From: Stramonita haemastoma
Taxonomy: Eukaryota > Mollusca > Gastropoda > Neogastropoda > Muricidae
Length of the DNA: 64,000 bases
Assembly: GCA_030674155.1 (NCBI GenBank)
Contig: CM060326.1
Coordinates: forward strand, 37,726,131-37,790,130
Direction: 5' to 3'
Positions 1 through 22,260 of this stretch are shown here, one piece after another. Under the pieces are notes generated by a model. That model searched no databases and was not told where the DNA came from. It saw only the letters and a program-made list of their open reading frames with translations. Within the stretch, counting starts at the first letter, position 1; the number at the start of each line of letters is the position of its first letter. Position numbers and translations under genes: made by a program.

Positions 1-129
1 GTGTGTATGTATATATATGTGTGTGTAAGGAAAGGTGTATTTAGGTTGCTATCTATATATTTGTTACCCCGCGGCTAGGCCCTAAATTTGGATTAAAAGG
101 CCCTAAAAAAAGGCCCTAAAAAGCCCTAA

Positions 130-325
130 ATTTTGCTCCACCAAGTCTGTATGAACCCTGCATGGGGCCTCAGCGTATAATCTCATCCGAAAGACTTTTG
201 GGGGGAGTGAAGTCAGTACAGATATTAACTCCAGGGGAAAAAGTCCCCTTGAACAGGATTCGAATCTGGGTTGTCAGATTGTGAGCTTCAAACCTGTAGG
301 CTATCTCATCCACCAGAAGAAATGT
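130..325 (-). repeat. SINE-A fragment (tRNA-headed family), reverse
   Basis: Diverged reverse copy: CTCATCCGAAAGACTTTTGG, then GTTAACTCCAGG-like sequence, then the reverse B-box (GGATTCGAATC) and the reverse A-box region near 300-310. The 3' half is missing. Confidence 0.7.
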
Positions 326-422
326 GGTACTGAGTGAAGCAGGGAGGAAGGCAGATGTTTTGTTTGTTTTATTTTGTTTAATGTCCTTCACTACTTGGTG
401 ATATAGACACACCCGCATTCAA

Positions 423-429
<7 letters not shown>

Positions 430-478
<49 letters not shown>
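430..478. repeat. (CT)n microsatellite
   Basis: Uninterrupted CT dinucleotides directly upstream of the exon 1 acceptor; they extend its pyrimidine tract to about 50 bases before a (TA)n spacer. Confidence 0.95.
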
Positions 479-484
<6 letters not shown>

Positions 485-525
485 ACTCTCATATATATAT
501 ATAGATGGTTGTTGTGGTTTTGCAG

Positions 526-11489
<10,964 letters not shown>

Positions 11490-12084
11490 AGGCCGCCGTG
11501 GGCAGACAGATGGTGTATGTCGTCGCCTGATTCTGATAGAGGAGGATGAATGAATCAAAGTAAATGAGAATTCTGTGAACGGACATTTCCCTCTGTGGTG
11601 AACAGAAGATTTTCCTCTGTCTAACTGTGGAGTGTGTGTGGAATATTTATAAGGATGGTGATGAAGAAGGAAAAAAAAGTTTGGGGGTTTTTTTGTTGTT
11701 GTTCTGATTTGTTTTTCGGCTTGGTTTGTGAAGTTGTTTATGCTGTGTGTAGGAAATTTGAGGTGAGTTTGCTTTAGCGCACAGTTCCTTGCTTTTTGAG
11801 TGTTCCTTGCTGCATCATAAAAAAACACGAGACAAAGTCGTTTCCCATGTAAAATGTGTCTTGACCTTGCCATAGAAAAGAGAAAATGCTTCAGAGGCTG
11901 GCTGCCCTGAGTTGCTGGGCTGATGCAAGCTTTCACTCCATCTAGGAACTTTCCTTGAGCTCAGTGCTGGTTCCAGACTGCTGGGTGTCTGTCTTACCTG
12001 ACATTGTTTGAACTCTGATATCAAACGCCACTGTCATAGTATCTATCCATGCAGCAGTCTTATCCCTACATGAGACAAGCCCAG

Positions 12085-12175
12085 GTGTCAGCTTCTTCTT
12101 TCTTCACTAATGGTGAGATTTTCCATATGCCACCAGAACCCCATTTAGGTAGCCGCATTTCAACTTCAGGGATGA
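12085..12175 (-). repeat. SINE-B 3' fragment, reverse
   Basis: Diverged: AATGGTGAGATTTTCCATATG, then ATTTAGGTAGCCGCATTTCA and ACTTCAGGGATG, matching the 3' part of the element at 51390-51735 in reverse. Confidence 0.6.
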
Positions 12176-12237
12176 TGTGTGAACACACCATTCCTTCTGA
12201 CAAGAAATGGCCTCATCCTCTGAAAGGTGAAACAGGT

Positions 12238-12465
12238 TTTTAGTGTGTGTGTAAGATGTTCTCTGTGTGTTCGCACATGGGACCACAGTTTACTGTCTAT
12301 CTGAAGGACTTCTGGGGGGGAAAAAAAGACTTCTGGGGGTGTGGAGTCGGCACTGATGTTAACTCCAGGGAAAATCCCCCTCTAACGGGCGTCTTGGTGG
12401 TAGCTTAACCTGGGCTGTCAGATTACAAGCTCAAGGCTGTAACCATTAGGCAATCCCGCTCCTGC
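12238..12465 (-). repeat. SINE-A 5' part, reverse, diverged
   Basis: Contains GTAAGATGTTCTSTGTG, a doubled GGACTTCTGGGG word (internal duplication at 12306-12340), GTTAACTCCAGG and the reverse A-box region at 12440-12452. The 3' half is absent. Confidence 0.7.
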
Positions 12466-13542
12466 AAACAAGAATGAGAAAATGTTTTTTTTTTTAAAAA
12501 GAGAAAATGTTAGAGATGCAAGCAGTAGTATGGTTGCTTCTGTAGTATATCCAAAGCAATGATGGATTTGTAGTGAGAAAGTTTTACTTATGAGTTAGCA
12601 GGTGAAGTAAACTACTTTCTTGTTAGGTCTTGTTTATGTTTTCATCAGTATGGTAAAGTGTTTCAGCTCACACATGTTTGTGTGCTTATTTTTTATCAAT
12701 TATTTATTTGTTCTGCAGGGAAGTAGAATTTAGAATAGTTCTAATTTTAGCATGTGTAACATTAGACAAACTTTGCTGACTCATAGAGGGCAGCAGAGAA
12801 CTGAGAGATGTGGCAAAAACTGGTTACATCATCTTTGATGATTGAATGCCTTGATGATCACTCAGTGAAGGGATAGGTGAGTGAACTTTAAACATTCTAT
12901 CTGGAGTCCAGTAACTTCGTATATGCAGCCCTTTCTTTCAAATGTCTGAATGTCCAAAGTGTTGGAAAAGGAAAACATGATAGTACATCATTTTCATAGT
13001 ACAGTTTTTTGTTGAAATCATGTAAATGTGATGTCTTTGTGATTAAAGTCTGACCTGCCCATTACCGAAGATTTTTATTTTTTCACTGTCTGCATCAACA
13101 GAGTGTTTTCTTTCTCTCTGCACTGCGTTTTCCTCACTGGGTCTGGTCTTCTCCTGGGTTTGTTAACACTGCAGAAGGTTTGCTCAATTGCCTATGTCAA
13201 CACATTCCAACTTCAGAGCAGCTTATTTCTTTTACAAGATGCATTCTGGATCTGCACTTTGATTTGACCTAAGAGATAATTAAAAAAGAAAATCCCCACC
13301 CTTAATTCACCAGACACCACTGCCAAGATTCAAACCCACAACTTCATGAACCCACAGGATTAAAATTAAATGGTCTTAATCACTTGGCTACAGCATCCAT
13401 CACAGCATTTTCTGATATTGATAATGTTGTTGACTTGTAAGAAATAACAAAAAATGTTGTTGACGTGTAAGAAATAACGTGCATTAAATGCTGGAGCATT
13501 GCTGCTACTCACATGAAAGGCACAGCCAGACAGTTGTTGGGT

Positions 13543-13710
13543 GTTCCCCAGCTTAACACCCTGGAGGTCATCCAGAGTATGCACTGTGACTCACTCACCC
13601 TACCTGGAAATCACTGTGAGATTGTAAGTACACACAGGATGAGAAGTTTGGATGTATGGCTGTTTTCAAGTACCTTGCCATGTAGGCAGCCATATTCCGA
13701 CTTTAAAGGA
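13543..13710. repeat. Dispersed repeat shared with 59005-59165
   Basis: About 165 bases with the same order of words in both places: CCCCAGCTT, GACTCACT, ATCACTGTGAGATTG, GATGAGAAGTTTG, TTTTCAAGTACCT, and GCAGCCATA followed by TCCGACTT. The family is unknown; its end resembles SINE-B. Confidence 0.7.
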
Positions 13711-13741
13711 TTTTTTTCTTCATTAATTTATTTATTTTTTT

Positions 13742-13895
13742 TGTTCTTTTATATTGAGCATAATGGAATAAGCACTCGTGTGCTTTTTTTTTTACATCCA
13801 GTCCCCAGTGTATGCAGTTTTGTAAATCTTGTCATCTGTTCCACCGGCACACAATGGCCTACTCCTACAAAAAGCAGAACAAGATTTAACATGTG
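13742..13895 (-). repeat. SINE-A, reverse, cut by the assembly gap
   Basis: The tail and body are intact from TCTTTTATATTGAGCATAAT to AAGATTTAACATGTG, where N begins. The missing head does not reappear right of the gap. Confidence 0.85.
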
Positions 13896-13995
13896 NNNNN
13901 NNNNNNNNNNNNNNNNNNNNNNNNNNNNNNNNNNNNNNNNNNNNNNNNNNNNNNNNNNNNNNNNNNNNNNNNNNNNNNNNNNNNNNNNNNNNNNN
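13896..13995. other. Assembly gap, 100 N
   Basis: Exactly 100 undetermined bases, the usual placeholder for a gap of unknown size. Order and distance between LARS1 and everything to the right are therefore scaffold inferences. Confidence 0.98.
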
Positions 13996-14440
13996 CCTAG
14001 TCTGCCAGTCTTTGTGATCACAGAGTAAGGTTCAAAGGCTCCTGATGAAGTTCTGAAATCCGACGATCGTTGAGCCTTACCGAAAACTCCAGGGACAAAT
14101 TTTGATTTGGGAAATGTGAAAGACTGAGGTACACGTGTGAACATGATGCACGCAGGCATAGACAGGTTGTACTCGGTACAAAGATACCTGTGAAGAATGC
14201 AAGGTAGCCCTTTCATGGAAGGAGGCTTTGCAATTCTTACCTTTCACATGCTGCTGCATGTCGAATGTCCGATGTCCACAGAGACCCCAGTCCTCACTGC
14301 TCTCATCGCATTTGATCCCTGAATTGTTTCAGAGATACGAGGTCATGCAGACATGATGCGAAAGCCCCCAAACTTCTATCAACTTTGCTCTTCAGCCTGT
14401 GGGATCTGATCCTAGATCCCTGGGCAGCAATGCTAGGCCT
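13996..14440. other. Unannotated unique DNA
   Basis: No repeat, tRNA or conserved protein segment recognised. It is more balanced in composition than the surroundings. Confidence 0.4.
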
Positions 14441-14454
14441 GCACTGGATTCGCC

Positions 14455-15400
14455 CTTCAGGGGCTGGTCTTTCAGGAGTTTGCCCTTCAGGGGCTGGTCT
14501 TTCAGGAGTTTGCCCTTCAGGGGCTGATCTTTCAGGAGTTTGCCCTTCAGGGCTGGTCTTTCAGGAGTGTGCCCTTCAGGGGCTGATCTTTCAGGAGTTT
14601 GCCCTTCAGGGGCTGGTCTTTCAGGAGTGTGCCCTTCAGGGGCTGGTCTTTCAGGAGTGTGCCCTTCAGGGGCTGGTCTTTCAGGAGTGTGCCCTTCAGG
14701 AGTTGGTCTTTAGGAGTTTGCCCTTGAGGGGCAGGTCTTCCGGGATTTTGCCCTTCAGGGGCCTGTTTTGCATGCAGGATTTTGCCCTTCAGGGGCTTTT
14801 TTGCATGTTGCCCTTCAGGGGTCTGTTTTGCATGCAGGATTTTGCTCTTCAGGGGCCTGTTTTGCATGCAGGATTTTGCCCTTCAGGGGCTTGTTTTGCA
14901 TGGAGGATTTTGCCCTTCAGGGGCCTGTTTTGCATACGGGATTTGTCCTTCAGGGGCTTGTCTTGCAGGGTGCTGCCATTCGGGGGCTTGTCTTAGCATG
15001 ATGCAGCCCTTTAGTTAAAGTCTGTCACGAGCCTAAGGCTCATCAGGCCGGTGCTTATCCTGGTTTCTGTGGAATTAAGCAACTGAGAGTCATAGACTCC
15101 CCCCTGGATAGGACGCCAGTCTATCGCAGGGTTAACCCCCAACACAAGGTTGGTACCCCTTTTACACCTGGGTGGGGTGAGAAAATAGCCGTAAAGTGCC
15201 TTTTCCAAGGGCACAACGCCATAGCCGAAAGCTGGGATCGAACCCGTAACCTTTACATTACGAGTCCAACGCCCTAACCACTAGACTACAGCGGCGGCAA
15301 TGCAGCCCTTTAGGGGCTCGTTTTTCCAGACTTTGCCCTTCAGAAGCTCAACCCTTCAGGGCTGTGTTCAAGCATTGCTCCTTGTCTTCGGTTGTTACCC
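14455..15400 (+). repeat. 29/30-bp minisatellite, split by a SINE
   Basis: About 20 units of the type GCCCTTCAGGGGCTGGTCTT plus TCAGGAGTTT. The unit drifts from 14730 to a longer form with TGTTTTGCATGCAGGATTTT. Units resume at 15300-15360 after the SINE. The 203-codon frame across it is repeat translation. Confidence 0.9.
15015..15299 (-). mobile_element. tRNA-headed SINE (family C) with 14-bp target duplication
   Basis: On the minus strand the head reads GTAGTCTAGTGGTTAGGGCG (A-box TAGTCTAGTGG) and then GGTTCGATCCC (B-box), both matching the pol III consensus. A body of about 200 bases follows, ending CTGATGAGCCTTAGGCTCGT and a short tail. The direct repeat ATGCAGCCCTTTAG flanks it at 15001-15014 and 15300-15313. 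No second copy of this family was seen. Confidence 0.88.
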
Positions 15401-15995
15401 GTCCTCCCTATCGGTCATACATAGGTCAAGTCAAGTCATGTGAGTGAGGACAAGTCCACTGGGCCCTGTGCTCCAGCATCGTGCTGCTGGTGTCTTCACA
15501 ACCTGCAGTGGACAGACAGATCCAGGAGAGTGGAGATGACCTGGGGAAAGAAACCATGAGCAACTGGCTACTACAGATCCATATCACAATATCCATGGCA
15601 AAACTTTTGAGAGGTCGCTGAGTTGTTTTTTTTAATGATTATGGTTTTTATTTTCTACACTTAGTTCCATGGTCCTCTCTTTTTATTGTCTATTTTGGCA
15701 AATCCTTTGGAAATATGAAAAAAGTCTTCTGACGTGAGTGCAAGATGTCCTACCAAAAGGTCTTTTGAAATGTGTGTTCGTAAGATAATCCAGTTGTTTT
15801 TTTTATCATCTGACGTATGTGTAAGATGTTCTATGAAAAAGTCTTCTGGCGTGTGTGCAAGATAAATAAAATGAAAATAGAAAAAAATTAAATAGAAAAC
15901 CAATATGGTACAGATCATAGACTACAGCCATGAGCACCTCATTGCCTTCTATCTAGGATTGTGGTTTTGGCGTTAAAAATTAAATTCTACGAAGA
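15314..15995. other. A/T-rich DNA with a local repeat
   Basis: At 15715-15870 there are three imperfect copies of a word like AAAGTCTTCTGRCGTGTGTG plus CAAGATG. It resembles a piece of the SINE-A body but is tandem. Nothing else recognised. Confidence 0.5.
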
Positions 15996-15999
15996 GAAA

Positions 16000-16312
16000 T
16001 ATTGCGCTCGCAACCCCGGTTCGATTCCTGGTCGAGGGGATTTTTCCCCTGTAGTTAACATCAGTGCTGACTCCACCCTCCCCAAAAGTCCTTCCATGAG
16101 ACTATAAACCGAGGCCCCGTGTGGGAACGCACACAGATATCTTGCGCACACGTTAAATCCTGTTCCGCTTTTCGCAAGAGTAGGCCATCGTGTGCCGGTG
16201 GTAACAGATGACAAGATTTACAAAACTGCATACACACGGGGACTGGATGTAAAAAAGCACACGAGTGCTTAATCCATTATCCTCGATATAAAAGAATAAA
16301 TAAAATTTTAAA
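16000..16312 (+). repeat. SINE-A, 5' truncated within the tRNA head
   Basis: It starts at the anticodon-arm region (ATTGCGCTCGCAA), keeps the B-box GGTTCGATTCC and the full body, and ends ATATAAAAGAATAAATAAAA. The A-box is missing. Confidence 0.88.
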
Positions 16313-16724
16313 AATACATTACCATGCATTATAGATATCCCTCCCTCAGTTGAAACTTTTTTCTTCAAAAAATGTTTTTGATCTCTACATTCCCCAGTAC
16401 TCATTTTCGACAGACAGATTCTTACGTTAGCTTTCAGACATTTTTTTTGTAACGAACAAGTAGGGTACTGGTTTCAGGCATTCATTGTTAGGACATAGTG
16501 TCTTAACACGATTTTCACAGACAACTTTACAACTGTGGGAAATCTAACCAATAATTATACTTGTGGTAGTAAATAAACAACAGCACTCCTCTGATGTAAA
16601 AGTTAGGTCATGCAGTACTGTATCACAACCAAAACAAAATGAAAAATGGGTTTACATTTATGAGATTGCCCAGATTGTTTCTTTACCATTTTAAAATAAT
16701 TCTCAGCTACTCTTTACTTATTTT

Positions 16725-16815
16725 TTCTTTTATGTCAAGGATAATGAAATAAGCACTCGTACTTTTTTTTACATCCAGTCACCGTGTGTATGCAGTTTTT
16801 GTAAATTTTCTTCGG
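16725..16815 (-). repeat. SINE-A 3' end, reverse
   Basis: Tail and last 90 bases only (TTTATGTCAAGGATAATGAA to TATGCAGTTTTTGTAAAT). Confidence 0.75.
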
Positions 16816-16995
16816 CACTGTCTGCTGAAGAAATACGTGACCTTTTTAAATGCCGTTTCAGATACATCCAGTAACTGAAATAAAATTACAAGTAACCATA
16901 TGAAAAAATATGGTGGATATTTTTCCTTTTTTTCTTTTTTTACAGAATTGGGAAGACATTTTTTCCCGTAAGCTACACCACGTTGTTTTACATAC

Positions 16996-17333
16996 CTTTT
17001 CTCTGGAATCTGTGGCCATGATGATGGTAGGGAAGGGAGACTGAAGAGCAGAGTGCTGATCTTCCTCCCTCAGGGGATGCTGCTGCAGGCATTTCATGTT
17101 GAGGTTTGTCTGGTCCTTGATGTTGAGGTTTGTGTGGCCCTTGATGTTGAGGTTTGTCTGTTCCGTGGTGAGGTTTGTGTGGTCCTTGATGTTGAGGTTT
17201 GTGTGGTCCTTGATGTTGAGGTTTGTGTGGTCTATGTTGAGGTTTGTGTGGTCCTTGATGTTGAAGTTTGTGTGGTCTATGTTGAGGTTTGTGTGGTCCT
17301 TGATGTTGAGGTCGCCTGGCCACCCAGTTTTAC
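16996..17333 (-). CDS. Possible internal exon of 24-bp (8-residue) repeats, gene unknown
   Basis: On the minus strand a T-rich tract ending TTGTTCAG sits before 17333 and AAAAG|GTATGT lies at 16996/16995, both good splice consensus. Between them one frame is open for the whole 338 bases and reads repeated NLNIKDHT (about nine imperfect units), then MATDSREK before the donor. No partner exons were identified and the family is not recognised. A non-coding minisatellite of 21- or 24-base units is equally possible, because such lengths keep any frame open. Confidence 0.25.
17096..17315. repeat. 24-bp minisatellite with 15-18 bp short units
   Basis: On the + strand units read TTGAGGTTTGTGTGGTCCTT plus GATG; some lack the CCTTGATG part. 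About ten units. It lies inside the candidate minus-strand exon. Confidence 0.85.
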
Positions 17334-17519
17334 CTGAACAAAAAAAAACCACGTAAGTTCATAAGATAGGTGAAAAATTATACAGCGATATATTTTTTTA
17401 ATCTCAAAGTGTGAAAATTTACACCCATGTTATGACAATGACAGTTTTAACTCGTTTCTATTCTAAAGCAGTGTAAAATAACTTCACAACTGAACTGAAT
17501 TCAAATAAATTGAAAATTG

Positions 17520-18350
17520 AATTGAATACCACTTCCAGTCACAGCATATTTATCTGCGGGTAATTTGGGCTTCTCTCTCAAGGGTGAGTGCGTTGCCACA
17601 AGAGCAGTACACTCCAAAAAATGTCCTTTTTAAAGTGTATTAGTTTCCCTATGAAAGGGCTTTATTCCACAGAATTTTGCTGGAGATCTCTTTCTTGGTG
17701 TCGTGGGTTCTTTTACGTGCGCTGAATGTGTGCTGCATGCAGGACCTTGTTCGCCATCCGTTCCGAAAGACTTGTATGCAGGCCACCACTCACAGTCTAG
17801 TGGACGGGATAAAGTTTCTGGCAATAAACGGGGATCAATCTCTAGACCATCGATCCTCCCAATTACCAGTAATGGACAACATTAATGACATCATTGATAG
17901 GAGCTGTAGTAAAAGATTCATATCCTCCAGTCTCTTTAACACACGAATAATGACATGCAACGTTTTTATATTAAGATATCAAATTATTTACGTATTTACT
18001 TATTGTCCACATTTTTCTGTCAAGATAAAGCCAAACCCAACTCATAAATGTAGAGTCAAGCAAACTTAACTGCGCTGACAAAAATGATTAATATCAGCAA
18101 GTGCAAAAATTAACTACAATAACAACACGTTAAAACTTGTTCCGTCTTCCGGAAGAGTAGGCCGTTCTGTGGCGGTAGGAACGGATGATATTTTTAAAAA
18201 AATAATAATAAATATAAAAAACGGCATGCACACAGGTGTGTTTAGACATCATTCTTGAAGTCGGAAAGCGACAACCTTAGGGGTGAGCAAAAATGGTCGC
18301 ATATGCAAAATTTCATCTTCAGTCAACCTCGGAGCGTGAACCTCGGAACG
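17520..18350. other. Fragments of dispersed repeats, otherwise unannotated
   Basis: 17525-17760 resembles the repeat at 3480-3560 (ACCACTTCCAGTCACAGC, GTGTCGTGGGTTCTTTTACG). 18130-18215 is a diverged SINE-A body fragment and 18255-18350 a SINE-B 3' fragment, both on the + strand. Confidence 0.5.
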
Positions 18351-18872
18351 AAAAAAAATTGTAAAGATGATAAAATTCACAATTACCACAGGCAAAAACC
18401 ACATCGTTCCATTTAACATTATTGTCAGTTCTCTTGTGATCATATCAAAACTGCTCTGCTAAAACTTTCAGCAAGAAAATGCATAAACATGTCTTAAAAC
18501 ACAAGATGTCCATTTGCACCTGTTGATGTAAAGATGCTTGCCTGCCTACCATTTAATATTAGGATCGTTTATCAAAATATCTTTGTCTATTTCTCAATTC
18601 TACAGCACTATTTGACAATATTGAAAAAGGAAAAAAAATCAGCTGTAGGGAGAAGGGGAGCATCTCGACATCTTTCCCATTTCAAGCATTAACATAATTA
18701 TGAGTAAGGGTTTACGCTTTTTTTAGGGGGGGAGGGGGGTTGGGGAGGGGTTAAGATCTTAAACTCACACTAAAAACCTTCCCTTAACATCTGGCTTTAA
18801 CGTCCTAATCAAAAACAATCTTGCCTTGAAAGTCTGGATGTGTTGTGTGTGTGTGTGTGTGTGTGTGTGGTG

Positions 18873-18925
<53 letters not shown>

Positions 18926-20437
18926 GGATGTGTATTCGTGACAGTGCCAAACCATTTTGGTTCACGACACAGCTGTTTCAATCAGTTTTCAAAACCACGG
19001 AATAGGCCTGGTTGGTTTATGACACAACTACACTAGATCAGACTCAGCCCTGTTCCTTGTGAATGGGCCAAATCACTCGCTGCACTCAAGATTAACATTT
19101 CTTGGCAGCAGCTGTCATGAAATTCACAAAGCAGGGATTTCCCCCTAAGTTTTAAAATAAATAAGTATTAAAGGCCCAAACACTTGTTTGAAGGGGGCTT
19201 CTCCTCTGAGGACTCTCTGCTGCCATGCTCTACGCGAGTTTCTTACCACTATCCATACCTAATGGCCTACTTACTAAGTAGCTACTTCTAAATAAAAATT
19301 ACTCACCAGTGCTGCTCTTCATCATAGTCTTTCTATAAAATATAAAAAAAGACAAAGGCAAAAACGATGATGTTCAAAATCCCACATTTTGCTTTCCCAG
19401 CTGTTCAAGTGGTCCACACTGCATGCAGATGTCAGGCCATTTGAAATGCAAGAGAAAAAAAAAAGAAAAGAAAGAAACAACTCACTGGAACTCGCAACAG
19501 AGACACGATTTGCACGTGTGTTGTGTCGCTAAATGTGTTTTCTGTCCCTAGCTGGAGTAAGACCTTCAATTGCAAAAACCTGGTCTTAACAATGTAACTG
19601 GAAATTATTTCTAAACTGCCGGGCACTTCGTTTTCTATCAATACACTTGAAAAACCCACCCAAAATGATGGCCATAAAAAGATACTTTATATAAGATAAA
19701 AGCTATGTCGAGACTGCAAACTCAAAACGTGTACAAGACTCCTTGACGTACGAGGACAATCTGTTGTTTTATTGATATGCATGTTCACAAGAAGAATTTC
19801 ATATTTAGATTCGTTTGTTTTGTAATTTGCAGTTTGTGCATTGACAGCGCATCTGGTAAAGGAAAGGGGAGGTTGTTTCAAAACCCAGGGAGAAGTTCTT
19901 ACCTCTCTTGAGCATATTCATTTTAGGATATAGACCACTTTATGACACAACACATGCACAACAATGTTCAGTTCAAGGTATTGTTCAGCTACTCACGAAT
20001 GTTTTACCTTTTGGGGTTTTTCTTTAAACAAAGGCTTATTTTGGGTGGTGGATGTGTAGGCTACTTTCAGCAATGTTCCTGCTGACTGTTTCTCTGTCTG
20101 TCTCTGACTCATACATATCAGAGCATATTATGCATGTATTCAGTAGGGAGGGGGGGTGCGTGCGAGCGTGCGTGTGTTTGCGCGCGTGCGTGTATGTGTG
20201 TGCGTGGTACATGTGTTGTTAGGACAGTACCGTCAGTACAACATGACAATTTATGTGATGAAGAGGAAAAATGAATTTTAAAAATTAATGATGCTGAAGC
20301 AGATCTCTTAGAAAACAAAACCACTCAAACAAAGAAACCAGATCTTAGGTGTATTAAAGAAATTACTGCATCTTAGGCCCAGTGCATTCGTCTGTATCTA
20401 CAACTGTATCATGTTTAAGAGCACATTGCCCAGAATA
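18351..20437. other. Mostly A/T-rich DNA with (TG)n
   Basis: (TG)n with one TTTTG interruption covers 18843-18922. At 19705-19965 there is a diverged copy of the stretch at 38590-38850. A TG/CG-rich block lies at 20150-20210. No coding exon is supported, although several isolated minus-strand donor-like sites occur (for example at 19308 and 19902). Confidence 0.5.
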
Positions 20438-20795
20438 CCAGGGGGGCGGATAGCCTAGTGGTCAGAACATTGCGCTGGCAATTTGAAGACCTGGGTTCGA
20501 GTCCGGTCGAGGAAATTTTCTTCCTGGAGTTAACATGAGTGCTGATTCCACTCTCCCCACAAGTCCTTCGGATGAGACTTTAAACCGAGGCCCCGTGTGC
20601 GAACGCACGCAGAACATCTTGCACACACGTTAAATCCTGTTCCGCTTTTCGTAAGAGTAGGCCATCGTGTGCCGGTGAGAACAGATGACAATATTTACAA
20701 AACTGCATACACACGGGGACCGGATGAAAAAACACATAATTGCTTATTCTGTTATCCTCGATATAAAAGAATAAATAAATATAAAGGAATAAATA
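20438..20795 (+). repeat. SINE-A, full length
   Basis: A-box TAGCCTAGTGG near 20451-20461, B-box GGTTCGAGTCC at 20494-20504, body with CGGATGAGACTTTAAACCGA, tail TATAAAAGAATAAATAAATA. Confidence 0.92.
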
Positions 20796-20899
20796 AATAA
20801 ATAGAGTACCTACAGGCGTACTGGTCATACGTCTGAAAGTGCGCCCATAAATGATCCTCATCATTATCATGTTGCTTTGAACTTTTGGACCGCAGTGCT

Positions 20900-22260
20900 A
20901 TTCTATTTTTTGTGTGTTCGTGTGGCAACTGCCCTGCACTGAGCTGTGCTGTGGTGCATCAATTGTATATTTTCATTAATATTATGTGTAATACTATGTA
21001 TTGTTGCCTACACTTTACCAGCTTTCGTTCCGACAGACTTGCTAGATTCAAGCCAGGCTGTTCTCTTTGTGGCTGCGGTATCACCACAAGAACAGCACCA
21101 CCCATATTAAAGATGTTAGTAAAGTGTGTATGCCTACAGTAGAAAACTCTCTTGGTGCCGTGGGCTCTGTTACTGCACAAAAGTCGGGGTAGGATGGGAC
21201 TCCAACCGGCCTTTTGTCACATCTTATTTATCTGCCCCTTATTTTTGAGGGTGTGTATGGGCAGGCACGCCTGTATTTGTGACACTGCACCACATAAGGA
21301 GTCGCATTGCACCAGAGGTCAGTTTTTAGTTATTGGCATGTTATTAATTTGCAATAAAATGGCTATACAATACCAAAAACCAAATTGAAAATTGGACAGT
21401 TCTATCAAGTTATTACAACTGCAGGAAATGGCAAAATGAGAAATTGACAAGTTAGTAGGTGGCCAGAATGAGGACTTGGCTATTTTCAGAATACGTTTAA
21501 AGACAAAAGGAAAAATTATGACTTGATATTTCACTTCAATGTAAAAATAAGTGCTAGAGTTTTATAATCAATAAAAATCTCAAAATCCACAACCTCACCT
21601 CCACCTGCCCAAAATGTCCCCTAGCAGAAAAGTGGGTTGTGTGCTAAGCGACTCATTTCGTGGTGGAGCGTCACATTTGTGTTAGCATTTTTTGTGTGTG
21701 GCTACCGCCCTGCACTGTGTTGTGATGCATCATATTGTAGATTATGATTAATATTATGTGTTATACTATGTGTTGTTGCGCAAACTGGACCAGCGTTTGT
21801 TCCAACCGACATGCTGTATTCGCCAGGGAGTTCTCTTTGGGGCTGTAGTATCGCCACAAAAGCAGCACCAGTCATATCAAAGATGCTAGTAAAGTCTGTG
21901 TGCCTACAGTCTCATGGTGCTGTGGAGTCTGTTACTGCGTAAAAGTTGGGGTATGATGGGACTCCGTTTGTCACATCTTCTCTAGATGTACATGTGGCTT
22001 GCTTTTGAGGGTGTGTATGCGGGTGCCCTAGCGTGTATTTGTGATTACTGTGTGTGTGTGTGTGTGTTCACGTGTGCACACGACCCTACACTGTGAGGTG
22101 GTACAATTATTTAGTCAATATTTTATGTAAAACTGCATATTGGTTGTATACACTGTACCAGCTTTTGTTCCGTCATATTGTATTCGCCAGGCTGTCTCTT
22201 TGGGGTTGTGGTGTCACTACAAGAACAGCACTACCCCAACAGCCACCATGGCACAGTGGT
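20900..22260 (+). repeat. Three diverged tandem copies of an unknown element
   Basis: Copies at about 20915-21400, 21690-22040 and 22085-22245 share, in order, TRYTATGTRTTGTTGC, CCAGCKTTYGTTCC, CGCCAGG..TTCTCTTT, CACAAGAACAGCACC and GATGGGACTCC. The third is truncated. Each also resembles the middle of the SINE-B related repeat (bound to TCACAG-like words). Confidence 0.65.

Larger units (their letters stand above)
1..525. other. LARS1 intron (part) before the first visible exon
   Basis: It holds a (TA/TG) start, an odd repeat of CCCTAAA-like words at about 80-131 (AGGCCCTAAA several times), a reverse SINE-A fragment and a (CT)n tract at about 427-478 running to the acceptor. No coding segment was seen. 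Confidence 0.6.
11490..13895. other. LARS1 3' UTR and downstream flank up to the gap
   Basis: No convincing AATAAA was assigned; a GATTAAA at 13040-13046 is one option. The stretch carries a SINE-B fragment (reverse, about 12085-12175), a SINE-A fragment (reverse, 12238-12465), a reverse tRNA-like fragment near 13300-13395, the dispersed repeat at 13543-13710 and a truncated SINE-A. Confidence 0.6.

Noticed and set aside
3..130. CCCTAAA words suggesting telomeric repeat
   Set aside because: Only a few scattered AGGCCCTAAA words, not a TTAGGG array.
14385..14996. 203-codon frame with SGAGLSGVCP repeats
   Set aside because: It is a 29/30-base minisatellite with a frame that shifts at short units; it also reads on the other strand.
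15015..15050. CTGATGAGCCTTAGGCTCGT-type motif resembling a hammerhead ribozyme core on the minus strand
   Set aside because: The core needs GAAA after stem II; here the bases are GTGAC, and no stems I and III could be closed around it.
19300..19320. Good donor-like site CTG|GTGAGT on the minus strand, hinting at a minus-strand gene
   Set aside because: No matching acceptor with an open conserved frame was found; similar isolated sites at 19240, 19902 and 22926 also lack exons, and 19902 lies in an old repeat.
20438..20510. tRNA-like sequence with good A and B boxes
   Set aside because: It is the head of SINE-A, followed by the SINE body and present in about twenty copies; not a functional tRNA gene. 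The same applies to 41499, 51390, 51775, 53888 and 58288.
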